Below are positions 28,355-37,941 of a DNA stretch of 64,000 nt, piece after piece; position 1 is the stretch's first letter, and each line of letters begins with the position of its first letter. The DNA is from Massilia sp. 9096 (lineage in GTDB: Bacteria > Pseudomonadota > Gammaproteobacteria > Burkholderiales > Burkholderiaceae_D). Both the position numbers and the translations under genes were made by a program. Location of the stretch: positions 4,960,001 through 5,024,000 of the forward strand of contig NZ_JQNN01000001.1 in assembly GCF_000745265.1 (NCBI RefSeq), in the 5' to 3' direction. The notes under the pieces were generated by a model. That model did no database searches. It had not been told where the DNA came from and was given only the letters and a program-made list of their open reading frames with translations.

Positions 28355-30259
28355 ATGCCCGTGAATACCCGTTTGCCGTCCCGCCTGCAGTCCCGTCGCG
28401 ACCTCCTGAAATTCGCCCTGGCCGGCGCCGCCGTCTCGGCCTTGCCGGCCGCCGCATCGGCCGCCGCCAAAAAAGCAGCGCAAGGCGCCAACAACGCCGC
28501 CTCGCCGGCCGACCGCCAGTTCAACACCCTGATGGCCGACTTCGCCGACGAGATCCTGCGCCTCGAGCCGAGCAGCGCCACCTCGCTCGGCCTCGACACC
28601 GGCGCGCGCGCCGGCCTGAAGTCGCAACTGGAAGACGTCTCGCACGCCGGCGACGAGCGCTGGAACGTACAAGTCAAATCGATGGGCGCGCGCCTGGCCA
28701 AGGTCGACCGCAAGGCGCTCAGCCAGCAAGACCAGATCCGCTACGACACGCTGCGCTATGCAGTGCAAAGCGGCCTGGAAGGCATCCCGTTCCCGTTCGG
28801 CGGCGCGGCCAGCGGTTTCAATGGCGGCACCGCGCCGTTCCCGGTGACGCAGCAGGACGGCGCCATCACGCGCATCCCCGAGTTCCTCGACTCGCAGCAC
28901 CAGATCGCCGACAAGGCCGACGCCGAAGCCTACCTCGCGCGCGTGCAGGCGATGGCGCGCATGCTCGACCAGGAAACCGCGCGTATCAACGAACAGGCTG
29001 CGATGGGCGTCATGCCGCCCAGCTTCATCATGCAGACCGCGCTGGGCCAGCTGCAGGAGTACCGCAAGACCCCGGCCGGCCAGCAGAAGCTGGTGACCTC
29101 GGTCGGCGCGCGTGCGCGCAAGCTGGGCCTGGCCGGCGACTGGGATGCGCGCGCCACCAAGCTGGTCAACGATGCCGTGTATCCGGCGCTCGATCGCCAG
29201 ATCGCCGCCTATACCAAAGCCGCGCAAAAGGCGACCGACGTGGCCGGCGTGCATCGCCTGCCGAACGGCGAAGCCTACTACCGCTGGGCCCTGAAGCTCG
29301 GCACCACCACCAGCTTCACGCCCGAAGAGATCCACAAGATCGGCCAGGACCAGAACCGCGAGCTGGAATCGAAGATGGATGCGATCCTGCGCGCGCAAGG
29401 CATGACGCAGGGGACCGTGGGCGCGCGCATGCACGCGCTGTCGGTCGACCCGAAACGCCTGTACGCCGACAACGACCAGGGCCGCGCCGAGCTGATCGCC
29501 TACTGCAACGAGCGCGTCGCGCAGATCCGCAAACTCCTGCCGCAGATTTCGCACCTCGGTCTCGAGGCGCCGCTGGTGATCAAGCGCGTGCCGGCCGACA
29601 TCCAGGACGGCGCGGCGCTGGGCTACATGAACTTCGCGTCACTGGACGGCTCGCGTCCGGCGATCTATTACATCAACCTGAAGTCGACCGGGCTGTGGCC
29701 GCGCCACGAGCTGACCTCGCTGACCGCGCACGAAGGCGTGCCGGGCCACACGCTGCAGGGCGCCTACCTGGCCGAGCACCACGCCGAGATGCCTTTGATC
29801 TCGTCGCTGATCGGTTTCAATGCGTTCGTGGAAGGCTGGGCGCTGTACGCCGAGCAGCTGGTCGACGAGCTGGGCCTGTACAAGGACGATCCGCTCAGCC
29901 GCCTGGGCTACATGCAGGCGCAGAAGTTCCGCGCCTGCCGCCTGGTGGTCGACACCGGCATGCACGGCCTGAAGTGGACGCGCCAGCAGGCCATCGATTT
30001 CCTGTCGCAGAACACCGGCCGCGCGCTGGCCTCGTGCACCAGCGAGATCGACCGCTACACGGTGTCGCCGGGCCAGGCCTGCGGCTACAAGATGGGTCAC
30101 AACGAGATCCTGCGCAACCGCGAGCGCGCCAAGGCGGCGCTGGGCAGCCGCTTCGACCTGGCGGCGTTCGACGACGCCATCATCTCGAGCGGCGGCGTGC
30201 CGTTGGCGGTGCTGCCGACCGTCATCGACCAGTACATCGCCGCGGCCAAGCGCGCTTGA
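28355..30259 (+). CDS. DUF885 family exported metallopeptidase-like protein
   Basis: This 634-residue protein starts with a twin-arginine-like signal (SRRDLLKFALAGAAVSALP). The DUF885 signature HEGVPGH (TAHEGVPGHTLQG) and FVEGWALYAEQL suggest a zinc-dependent peptidase fold related to M2/M3 families. The substrate is not known. The start at 28355 follows GAAGAG. It is on the same strand as the M16 gene but separated by a hairpin, so each likely has its own transcript. Confidence 0.86.
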   Translation: MPVNTRLPSRLQSRRDLLKFALAGAAVSALPAAASAAAKKAAQGANNAASPADRQFNTLMADFADEILRLEPSSATSLGLDTGARAGLKSQLEDVSHAGDERWNVQVKSMGARLAKVDRKALSQQDQIRYDTLRYAVQSGLEGIPFPFGGAASGFNGGTAPFPVTQQDGAITRIPEFLDSQHQIADKADAEAYLARVQAMARMLDQETARINEQAAMGVMPPSFIMQTALGQLQEYRKTPAGQQKLVTSVGARARKLGLAGDWDARATKLVNDAVYPALDRQIAAYTKAAQKATDVAGVHRLPNGEAYYRWALKLGTTTSFTPEEIHKIGQDQNRELESKMDAILRAQGMTQGTVGARMHALSVDPKRLYADNDQGRAELIAYCNERVAQIRKLLPQISHLGLEAPLVIKRVPADIQDGAALGYMNFASLDGSRPAIYYINLKSTGLWPRHELTSLTAHEGVPGHTLQGAYLAEHHAEMPLISSLIGFNAFVEGWALYAEQLVDELGLYKDDPLSRLGYMQAQKFRACRLVVDTGMHGLKWTRQQAIDFLSQNTGRALASCTSEIDRYTVSPGQACGYKMGHNEILRNRERAKAALGSRFDLAAFDDAIISSGGVPLAVLPTVIDQYIAAAKRA

Positions 30260-30266
30260 TGAAATC

Positions 30267-30288
30267 GGCCGGGCATCACAGCCCGGCC
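30267..30288. terminator. Bidirectional hairpin between DUF885 and Dabb genes
   Basis: GGCCGGGC (30267-30274), a 6-nt loop and GCCCGGCC (30281-30288) form a perfect 8-bp stem between convergent genes. No T-run is seen. Confidence 0.6.
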
Positions 30289-30292
30289 ACCA

Positions 30293-30613
30293 TCACTGCG
30301 CCCAGTAATCGATGACCAGCGGACGCTCGATCACCGGGCCGAGTTTTTCGACGAAAGCCTGGTGATTCGGGTGCACCAGGTAGGCGTCGCGGTCTTCGGC
30401 CGAGTTGAACGTCAGCGTGAAGCAGTGGGTGAAACCGGCGTTCAGGCCTTCCGGGCTGACGTTGGTGCCCCATTCGTAGGCGACGACGCCCGGCACGGCT
30501 TGCGGCAGCGCGCCGAAGCCGATGACGATGGCGTCGACCTGCTCGGCGCTGGCCTCGGCCTTGAACGAAAACAGGACGACGTGGCGCAGCAGGGATTGGG
30601 TGGTTTGGGTCAT
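30293..30613 (-). CDS. Dabb-family (stress-responsive A/B barrel) protein
   Basis: This 106-residue ferredoxin-like fold has the Dabb hallmarks: LLRHVVLFSFKAEAS at the N-terminus, then YEWGTNVSPEGLNAGFTHCFTLTF and the HPNHQAFVEKL helix. Such proteins are dimeric and cytoplasmic, with poorly defined roles. A GAGGATCG site precedes the ATG. It is separate from bluB by 40 nt. Confidence 0.88.
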   Translation of the reverse strand: MTQTTQSLLRHVVLFSFKAEASAEQVDAIVIGFGALPQAVPGVVAYEWGTNVSPEGLNAGFTHCFTLTFNSAEDRDAYLVHPNHQAFVEKLGPVIERPLVIDYWAQ

Positions 30614-30653
30614 GACGATCCTCGATCAAAAAAGGTTCGTCATCTTACCTCGG

Positions 30654-31322
30654 TCACGCCGTCGGCGTCGGCGGCTGGCCCCAGCTGTCCTCGTACACGA
30701 CGTGCTCGACCGGCTGGCGCGCATCCCAGCCTTCCATCTCCAGCATCGGCGCCGGATAGAACGCGTCGACGTGGCCGACGCACAGCACGGCGATCGGCAG
30801 GCTGTCATCCGGCATCGCGCACAGGCCGCGGATGTGCTCCGGGTCGAACAGCGACACCCAGCCCACGCCGATGCCCTCGGCGCGCGCGGCCAGCCAGAAG
30901 TTCTGGATCGCGCAGGATGCCGATGCCAGGTCCATCTGCGGCATCGTGCGCCGTCCGAACACGTAGCGCTCGCGCTTGTCCATCAACGCCACCACCAGCA
31001 CCTCGCCGCATTCCAGGATGCCCTCGACCTTCAGGCGCATGAAGTCCTCGGCGCGCTGGCCCAGCGCTTCGGCGGTGCGCCTGCGTTCCGCGTCGACGTG
31101 GGCGTGGATCGCCTGGCGCCGCGCGGGATCGACGATGCGGATGAAGCGCCACGGCTGCATCAGGCCGACACTGGGCGCCTGGTGCGCGGCGGCGACGAAG
31201 CGCGCCAGCTGGGCCGGATCGATCGGCCCGGGCCGGAAGTGGCGCACGTCGCGCCGCTCGCGGATCGCGCGGTAGACGGCGTCGACGTCGTCCTGCGCAT
31301 AAGCGTGCGGACTCGGGTTCAT
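30654..31322 (-). CDS. bluB: 5,6-dimethylbenzimidazole synthase BluB
   Basis: BluB cannibalises reduced FMN to make the lower ligand of vitamin B12. The 222-residue nitroreductase fold shows RRDVRHFRPGPIDP, the PSVGLMQPWRFI motif and the BluB-type GVGWVSLFDPE. Its ATG overlaps the upstream M1 peptidase stop by 4 nt (ATGA), so translation is coupled. No other cobalamin genes are in the window. A generic nitroreductase is the alternative, but the GVGWVS and PSVG motifs favour BluB. Confidence 0.88.
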   Translation of the reverse strand: MNPSPHAYAQDDVDAVYRAIRERRDVRHFRPGPIDPAQLARFVAAAHQAPSVGLMQPWRFIRIVDPARRQAIHAHVDAERRRTAEALGQRAEDFMRLKVEGILECGEVLVVALMDKRERYVFGRRTMPQMDLASASCAIQNFWLAARAEGIGVGWVSLFDPEHIRGLCAMPDDSLPIAVLCVGHVDAFYPAPMLEMEGWDARQPVEHVVYEDSWGQPPTPTA

Positions 31323-33031
31323 TTCTGCGCCTTGGCCTTCGCCTTGCGCGCGTCCTCGTAGGCCTGGTAGCGCTCGATGCTGGCCTCGCGCTTGAGCACT
31401 CTGGAGTGCGGATCGAGCGTGAAGGTCGCGCCGGCCGGCAGCTTGACGCTGCCGCGCCCGTCCGCCATCGGCACGGTCACGACCTGGTTGCCGATGCGCA
31501 CGTCGACCGGCATCGGGAACGGCGTGTTCTTTTCGGTTTTCCAGCTCAGCTGCAGCGTGCCGCCGCCCTGTTTGACCAATAGCTCGGGCAGGGCGGCCTG
31601 GTACAGGTAGGCCTGGAAGAACCAGTCGAGATCGCGTCCGCTGATGCGCTTGGCGATCGCCATGAATTGCGCCGTGGTGCCATAGCGCGGCTTGAAATTG
31701 CCTGGACGCGGATCCTGGCGGCCGTACACGGCTTCGCGGATCGTCGCGAAGAAGGCCGGGTCGCCGATCAGCTCGCGCAGCGTGTGCATCACCAGCGCGC
31801 CCTTCACGTAGATGTCCTGGCCGGGCCCGCCGCGCTCGGTGTCGTAGACGTCTTCCTCGCGGCGCGGCTTGCCCGAGACGATCGGCGCCTTGTTGCGCAC
31901 GCCGCCGCGAAATTGCATCAGCCAGGCGTAGTAATCCATGTCGCCGTTCAGGTATTGCGAATACAGCGGCTGCATGTAGCTGCCCAGGCCTTCGTGCAGC
32001 CACATGTCGTCCCAGTCGGTGTTGGTCAGCTGGTTGCCGAAGTACTCGTGCGCGAACTCGTGCTGCAGCAGGTCGTCGTAGCCGTGCACGGTCTTGGCGT
32101 AGCCGTTGCCGTAGGCGTTGATGGTCTGGTGCTCCATGCCCTTGTGCGGGGTCTCGACCACGCCCATCTTTTCGTCGCCGAACGGGTAGGGACCGATGGT
32201 CGACTCGAAAAAGTCGAGGATCTGCGGGAACTCGGCGAACAGCTCCTTCGCGCCTTTCTCGCTCTGCGGCAGGTACCACAGGTGCAGCGGGATCACGTTG
32301 CCGAAGCGGCTTTTATATTCGCCGCTCAGTTCCTTGTACGGGCCGACGTTGATCGACACGCCGTAGGTGCTCGGGTTCTTCGCATGCCAGTGCCAGGTGC
32401 GCCAGCCGTCCGCTTCGGTCATGCCGGTGGCAACGCCGTTGCCGGCCGCGACCAGCGGCGCCGGCACCGTGAAGTGCTCGTCGACGACCTTCGGCTTGCC
32501 GGTCGGGTGGTCGATGCAGGGCCAGAACAGGTCGCAGCCTTCGCCCTCGACCGCGCTGGCCACCCAGGGCTGGCCGTCCGGCGTCTTGGCCCAGACGAAG
32601 CCGCCGTCCCAGGGCGCACGCTTGGCCACGTGCGGCTGGCCGTGGTACTTGACTTCGATGCTGACCGTGCGGCCCGGCTCGAGCGGCTGCGGCAGGTCGA
32701 TCGACAACAAACCCTGCGGATTGCGCCAGCGGTCCGGGCCGAGTGCCTGGCCGTCGACGGCGATGGCGTCGATCGGCAGGTTGCGGTCCAGGTCGAGGTC
32801 GATGCGGCGCATCGTCGTGCGCGTGCCGAAGGTGAGGGTGGCGTCGCCGCGGATGCTGCGCGTGTCGGGTTCGATGCGCAGCTTCAGGTCGGCCTTGTCG
32901 AACTCCAGGCCGGCCTGGTCCGGGTTGCGGGCCGCGCCGGAGTTGGCGCTGTAATCGGTGAGCGGGGGCGGGGTGGTGGCGCAGGCCGCGAGCAGCGAAG
33001 CCGCGGCGGCAGCGGTAACAATCTTTTTCAT
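31319..33031 (-). CDS. M1-family aminopeptidase-like lipoprotein
   Basis: A lipobox LLAAC (Cys17) indicates an envelope lipoprotein. The M1 zinc motif is H324-E325-F-A-H328 (HEFAHEYFGN) with Glu347 (WLHEG). The substrate-recognition motif reads GMEHQ rather than the usual GxMEN. The N-terminal saddle domain is complete, and a short C-terminal domain replaces the long helical cap of E. coli PepN, giving 570 residues. The role is probably peptide degradation in the periplasm. It is coupled to bluB. Confidence 0.9.
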   Translation of the reverse strand: MKKIVTAAAAASLLAACATTPPPLTDYSANSGAARNPDQAGLEFDKADLKLRIEPDTRSIRGDATLTFGTRTTMRRIDLDLDRNLPIDAIAVDGQALGPDRWRNPQGLLSIDLPQPLEPGRTVSIEVKYHGQPHVAKRAPWDGGFVWAKTPDGQPWVASAVEGEGCDLFWPCIDHPTGKPKVVDEHFTVPAPLVAAGNGVATGMTEADGWRTWHWHAKNPSTYGVSINVGPYKELSGEYKSRFGNVIPLHLWYLPQSEKGAKELFAEFPQILDFFESTIGPYPFGDEKMGVVETPHKGMEHQTINAYGNGYAKTVHGYDDLLQHEFAHEYFGNQLTNTDWDDMWLHEGLGSYMQPLYSQYLNGDMDYYAWLMQFRGGVRNKAPIVSGKPRREEDVYDTERGGPGQDIYVKGALVMHTLRELIGDPAFFATIREAVYGRQDPRPGNFKPRYGTTAQFMAIAKRISGRDLDWFFQAYLYQAALPELLVKQGGGTLQLSWKTEKNTPFPMPVDVRIGNQVVTVPMADGRGSVKLPAGATFTLDPHSRVLKREASIERYQAYEDARKAKAKAQK

Positions 33032-33205
33032 CGGGACCGGCGCGGCGCGCCACTATTTGTTATGCCGGCAATCTATCACAGCGGCAATCAAATATATGTA
33101 TTGACGGCGCATCGGCGCATCGGCGACCGGCGCGGCAGCGAGCGCGCGCCGTCCACGGCTGGCTTGGGCAATACTGGACCTTCACACGCATGCCGAGGAG
33201 GGCCC

Positions 33206-33796
33206 ATGACCGAGCTGAACATCGATATCGCACGCACCGCCCTGGTGCTGATCGACCTGCAGAACTTCAACGTGAAAAGCGACACCGCGCCGTACAAGAC
33301 CGATACCGTGGTCGGCAACTGCGCGATGCTGGCCGGCGAGATGCGCGACCGCGGCGCGATGGTGGTGTACGTGCGCGTGCTGGCGGACCAGCTGCTGGCG
33401 CCGCCCGCGGACGCGCCCATGCGTGCGCCCGGCAGTCCGCCGCCGCCGCCGGACGCGATCCTGTTCGCACCCGAGGCGCAGCTGCAGGCGACCGACCTGG
33501 TGATCACCAAGCGCCAGTGGGGCGCGTTCTACGCGACGGAGCTGGACCAGATGCTGCGCCGGCGCCGCATCAAGACGCTCATCCTGGGCGGCATCGCGAC
33601 CAACATGGGCGTCGAGTCGACCGCGCGCGCGGCCTTCGACATGGGTTACGAACTGATCTTTGCGGAAGATGCGATGAGCGCCAAGAAGACCGAGGCGCAC
33701 CAGGCCTCGGTCGAGGGCGCCTTCCGCACCATGGGACGGGTGCGCAAGACGCAGCAGATCATCGATGCGCTGCAGGCGGGAACGGGCGAGGCTTGA
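33206..33796 (+). CDS. Isochorismatase-family hydrolase, YecD-like, lacking the catalytic Cys
   Basis: This 196-residue protein has the family's Asp (VLIDLQNF) and Lys (VITKRQWGAFYATELDQ). The segment that normally carries the nucleophilic Cys (TNICVEST) reads GGIATNMGVESTARAAFD. The whole stretch resembles E. coli YecD, which also has Gly there. Cys-dependent hydrolysis is therefore not expected; EntB/PhzD-type isochorismatase chemistry or another role is possible. The GAGGAGG site supports the start. It is divergent from the M1 gene. Confidence 0.87.
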   Translation: MTELNIDIARTALVLIDLQNFNVKSDTAPYKTDTVVGNCAMLAGEMRDRGAMVVYVRVLADQLLAPPADAPMRAPGSPPPPPDAILFAPEAQLQATDLVITKRQWGAFYATELDQMLRRRRIKTLILGGIATNMGVESTARAAFDMGYELIFAEDAMSAKKTEAHQASVEGAFRTMGRVRKTQQIIDALQAGTGEA

Positions 33797-33838
33797 ACGA
33801 AGAGCCTCGAAAACCGTCGCGAGCGGCAGCAGGGTTCT

Positions 33839-34825
33839 TCAACCCGCGCGGTGGATGTCGGCGGTGATCTCGTACGAGCGCAGGCGCGCCTTGTGCTCGA
33901 AGATCTGCGAGGTCAGCATCAGCTCGTCCGCACCGGTGCGCGCGATGAAGTCCTTGATCTGGCGCGCGACCGTGTCCGGGGCGCCGATGGCCGAGCAGGA
34001 CAGCACACCGTCCAGCATCGAGCGCTCGGGCGGCGACAGCAGCTCGAGATAACCCTCCACCGGCGGCTTGAGCTTGGTCGGGCGGCCGCTGCGCAGGTTG
34101 ATGAAGGCCTGCTGCATCGAGGTCGCACGGTAATGCGCTTCGGCGTCGGTGTCGGCGGCAAACACGTTAAAGCCGAGCATCACGTACGGCTTGTCGAGCT
34201 GCGCCGACGGGCGGAAGGTGGCGCGGTAGATGTCGATCGCCTGCATCATCATCTGCGGCGCGAAGTGCGACGCGAACGCGTACGGCAGGCCGAGCGCCGC
34301 CGCCAGCTGGGCGCCGAACAGGCTCGAACCGAGGATCCAGACCGGCACGTTCAAACCCGCGCCCGGCACCGCACGCACGTTGCGGCGCGGCGAGTCGGCA
34401 AAATAATCCATCAGCTCGACGACGTCCTGCGGGAACTCGTCGGCGTCGGACGCCAGGTTGCGGCGCAGCGCGCGCGCGGTGGTGTGGTCGGAGCCGGGCG
34501 CGCGGCCCAGGCCCAGGTCGATACGGCCGGGGAACAGCGACTCGAGCGTGCCGAATTGTTCGGCGATCACGAGCGGCGAGTGGTTCGGCAGCATGACGCC
34601 GCCGGCGCCCACGCGGATGGTCCTGGTGCCGCCGGCCACGTGGGCCAGCAGCACGGACGTTGCCGCGCTGGCGATGCCTGGCATGCCGTGGTGTTCGGCC
34701 AGCCAGAAACGGTTGTAGCCCCATTGTTCGCCGTGCTGCGCGAGGTCGAGCGAGCGGCGGAACGACTCGGCAGCGTCGCTGCCTTCGGTGATGGGAGAGA
34801 GATCGAGGATCGAAAATGGAATCAT
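33839..34825 (-). CDS. LLM-class flavin-dependent monooxygenase (luciferase-like)
   Basis: This 328-residue bacterial-luciferase fold begins [14 protein letters not shown]. It contains [15 protein letters not shown], the [23 protein letters not shown] segment and [10 protein letters not shown], typical of the MsnO8/YhbW group. It probably uses FMNH2 or F420-like cofactors; the substrate is unknown. The ATG at 34825 lacks a good ribosome site but fits the family N-terminus exactly. It converges with the YecD-like gene. Confidence 0.9.
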   Translation of the reverse strand: MIPFSILDLSPITEGSDAAESFRRSLDLAQHGEQWGYNRFWLAEHHGMPGIASAATSVLLAHVAGGTRTIRVGAGGVMLPNHSPLVIAEQFGTLESLFPGRIDLGLGRAPGSDHTTARALRRNLASDADEFPQDVVELMDYFADSPRRNVRAVPGAGLNVPVWILGSSLFGAQLAAALGLPYAFASHFAPQMMMQAIDIYRATFRPSAQLDKPYVMLGFNVFAADTDAEAHYRATSMQQAFINLRSGRPTKLKPPVEGYLELLSPPERSMLDGVLSCSAIGAPDTVARQIKDFIARTGADELMLTSQIFEHKARLRSYEITADIHRAG

Positions 34826-35067
34826 GGATTCATGATACGCCGATCGCGGCGAGCGCGTGCGCGGGCCCCCAAAACGCTCCGATGCGCCAAAACACCGGAT
34901 CTGCGGCACGCGATTCTCGCGCTGTCATCCGGGCCCGGAGGTCCCGCGTTGTCTCCCTGTGAGCGAGCGATCCTCATAGGAGAACGTCGCTTTTTTGCTG
35001 CAACTTTTAGTTTCCAGGCGGCTAACGCGCGCACCCTTCACGAGGACCGTTCTACACTTCGCTTCAT

Positions 35068-35086
35068 CAGTATCCCATTGATACTG
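35068..35086 (+). promoter_or_regulatory. Inverted repeat before the Ser/Gly-rich gene
   Basis: CAGTATC (35068-35074) and GATACTG (35080-35086) form a perfect 7-bp inverted repeat with a CCATT spacer. It lies 36 nt before the ATG, in a locally AT-rich stretch. It could be an operator or a leader hairpin; the binding factor is unknown. Confidence 0.35.
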
Positions 35087-35121
35087 TTGAGATTTTGCCC
35101 CAATTCCATTAGGAGAGCGAC

Positions 35122-35748
35122 ATGAAAATGAATAAGTTACTGAAAGGCCTGCTGGGTGCATCCGTTGCCGTAGCAATGTTCGGTACTATGAACGCTCAAG
35201 CCCAGACCGGCAGTTCGTCGGGGTCGAGCGGCGGTTCCAGCGCCAGTTCGCAAGACCAGTCGGGTTCGAGCGGTTCGTCGTCGTCGTCGGGTCATTCCAA
35301 GAAATCGTCGAAGAAGCACAGCTCGAGCAGCGGTTCGTCGTCGGGCGGCAGCACCCATTCGGGCAGCAGCGGTTCGAGCATGGGCAGCGGCTCCTCCTCG
35401 GGCGGCAGCAACTCGTCCTCGGGCGGCACCACCGGTAGCGGCAGCATGGGCACCAGCGGCTCGTCGGGCAGCGGCGCCGGCGGCAGCGGCACCGGCTCCA
35501 GCAACGGCGGCTCCTCGAGCGGCAGCATGGGCAGCGGTTCGTCCTCGGGCTCGAGCGGTTCGTCGGGCATGAGCGGCTCGTCGGGTTCGTCGGGCACCGG
35601 CGGCTCGATGGGTTCGGGCGCAGCGGGTTCGTCGGGCATGAGCGGCTCGGGCATGAGCGGCACCGGCTCGGCTTCGGGCGCAGGCGGCAGCGCCACCGGC
35701 ACCTCGGGCGGCGCGGGCGCCGGCACCACCGGCGGCGCGGGTCGCTGA
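35122..35748 (+). CDS. Exported Ser/Gly-rich low-complexity protein
   Basis: A signal peptide of about 28 residues (LLGASVAVAMFGTMNAQAQ) leads into about 180 residues made almost wholly of Ser and Gly with some Thr, Met and Ala. Imperfect repeats such as GSSGMSGSS and GSGAGGSGTGS occur. A single Lys/His-rich island (HSKKSSKKHS) near residue 60 breaks the pattern. The AGGAGAG site is clear. A classic terminator follows. It looks like a surface or matrix protein, but I do not recognise a family. Base use is biased to TCG and GGC because of composition. Confidence 0.8.
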   Translation: MKMNKLLKGLLGASVAVAMFGTMNAQAQTGSSSGSSGGSSASSQDQSGSSGSSSSSGHSKKSSKKHSSSSGSSSGGSTHSGSSGSSMGSGSSSGGSNSSSGGTTGSGSMGTSGSSGSGAGGSGTGSSNGGSSSGSMGSGSSSGSSGSSGMSGSSGSSGTGGSMGSGAAGSSGMSGSGMSGTGSASGAGGSATGTSGGAGAGTTGGAGR

Positions 35749-35761
35749 TAACAAACAGCGC

Positions 35762-35820
35762 GCGCCTGCGCTTGCAGGCGCACAGCCAAAGACACCAGCC
35801 CTCGGGTTGGTGTTTTTTTT
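35762..35820 (+). terminator. Double hairpin and T-run after the Ser/Gly-rich gene
   Basis: GCGCCTGC/GCAGGCGC (35762-35781) is followed by ACACCAGCC (35792-35800) pairing with GGTTGGTGT (35805-35813, one G-U pair) and an 8-nt T-run (35813-35820). The second element is a textbook intrinsic terminator. Confidence 0.92.
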
Positions 35821-35834
35821 CGTCAAAACGCCGT

Positions 35835-36785
35835 CTAGCTGAGCCGGTAGTCGACCGGCAGCAGCGGCGGCGGCAAGTCGCGCTCGCCCAGCGCCACGCG
35901 CAGGTCGATTTCGATCGTGCGGCAGATGGCGGCGAGCGGCAGGTCGTGGTCGGATGCGCCGAACGGTTCCTCGATCTCGTCGCCGAGGGCGTCGAGGCCG
36001 AAGAAGGTGTAGGCGACGATGGCGGTGACCACCGGCGTCAGGTCGCCGATCGCGCCGACCAGGCCGAACGGCAGCAGGATGCAGTACAGGTAGGCGGTGC
36101 GGTGCAGCAGCAGCGTGTACGAAAACGGGATCGGCGTACCGCGGATGCGCTCGCAGGCGGCGGCCACGCCGGTCATGCTCGAGAGCGTCGCATCGATCGA
36201 CGCCGCCAGGTTCGGGTCGACGCGGCGCTCGCGCAGGCAGCGTCCGAGGTCGGCGCCCATTTCCAGCATCAGCGCGTGCGGCAGGTTCGGCAGGGTGCGC
36301 ACGCGCGACCATTCTTGCGGGGAGAGCCAGGGCGCGACCTCGGCTTCGGGATCGGACTTGCGCAGGTGATGGCGCAGCGCGTGCGCGTACGCGGCCGCGC
36401 GCCTGAGCATGCGCACGCGCGGGTCGGCGGCGTGGTCCGGTGCGGCGTCGGTGGCGAACGGCGCATCGCCGCTTACCAGGCTCAGGCACTGGCGCGCCAG
36501 GCTGCGGCTGCGCAGCACCAGCTCGCCCCATTGCTTGCGGCCTTCCCAGTAGCGGTCGTAGGCGGCGTTGTTGCGAAAGCCCAGGAAGATCGCCAGCGGC
36601 AGGCCCATCAGCGTGAACGGGATCGCGCTGAGCGACAGCTTGTGGCTTCCCAGGCTGCCGCCGGTCAGGGTCACGCCGATCGCCAGCAAGGTCGTGAAGG
36701 CCAGGCTCTTCCAGATATTCGGAAGAATCGAGCCGCGCATGACCAGGAACAGGCGTAGCGGGGAGGGGCGGTCGCGTACGATCAT
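35835..36785 (-). CDS. Bestrophin-family ion channel-like membrane protein
   Basis: This 316-residue protein matches bacterial bestrophins (UPF0187): [15 protein letters not shown], then membrane helices ([13 protein letters not shown]) and the [21 protein letters not shown] motif. The later [14 protein letters not shown] segment is the conserved acidic region. A chloride- or other anion-conducting pentamer is the family precedent. The ATG at 36785 fits the family start. An ATG at 36824 would add 13 residues; neither has a clear ribosome site. It is divergent from the aldo/keto reductase. Confidence 0.9.
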   Translation of the reverse strand: MIVRDRPSPLRLFLVMRGSILPNIWKSLAFTTLLAIGVTLTGGSLGSHKLSLSAIPFTLMGLPLAIFLGFRNNAAYDRYWEGRKQWGELVLRSRSLARQCLSLVSGDAPFATDAAPDHAADPRVRMLRRAAAYAHALRHHLRKSDPEAEVAPWLSPQEWSRVRTLPNLPHALMLEMGADLGRCLRERRVDPNLAASIDATLSSMTGVAAACERIRGTPIPFSYTLLLHRTAYLYCILLPFGLVGAIGDLTPVVTAIVAYTFFGLDALGDEIEEPFGASDHDLPLAAICRTIEIDLRVALGERDLPPPLLPVDYRLS

Positions 36786-36897
36786 GGGGAGTGCGGATCT
36801 GTTGTCGGGACTCGCATTGTGCATCAGCCGGGCGAATGGCGCGCCGCACAGATTCGGAACGCGCTATGGTGGGCTCCCCTTATCTCAGGAGGACACC

Positions 36898-37899
<1,002 letters not shown>

Positions 37900-37935
37900 A
37901 GTTCGCGCTAAAGTTCGCGCTAAAGTTCGCGCTAA
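37900..37935 (+). repeat. Three tandem 12-nt repeats after the aldo/keto reductase stop
   Basis: AGTTCGCGCTAA is repeated three times without interruption, starting at the base after the TAA stop. The unit is a multiple of three and ends in TAA, so the reductase frame carries three further in-frame stops. It lies between convergent genes, and no hairpin is seen. Confidence 0.9.
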
Positions 37936-37941
37936 GGCGCG

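Noticed and set aside
35292..35795. Minus-strand Glu/Pro-rich frame over the Ser/Gly gene
   Set aside because: It mirrors the repeat composition of the plus gene and has no ribosome site or signal.
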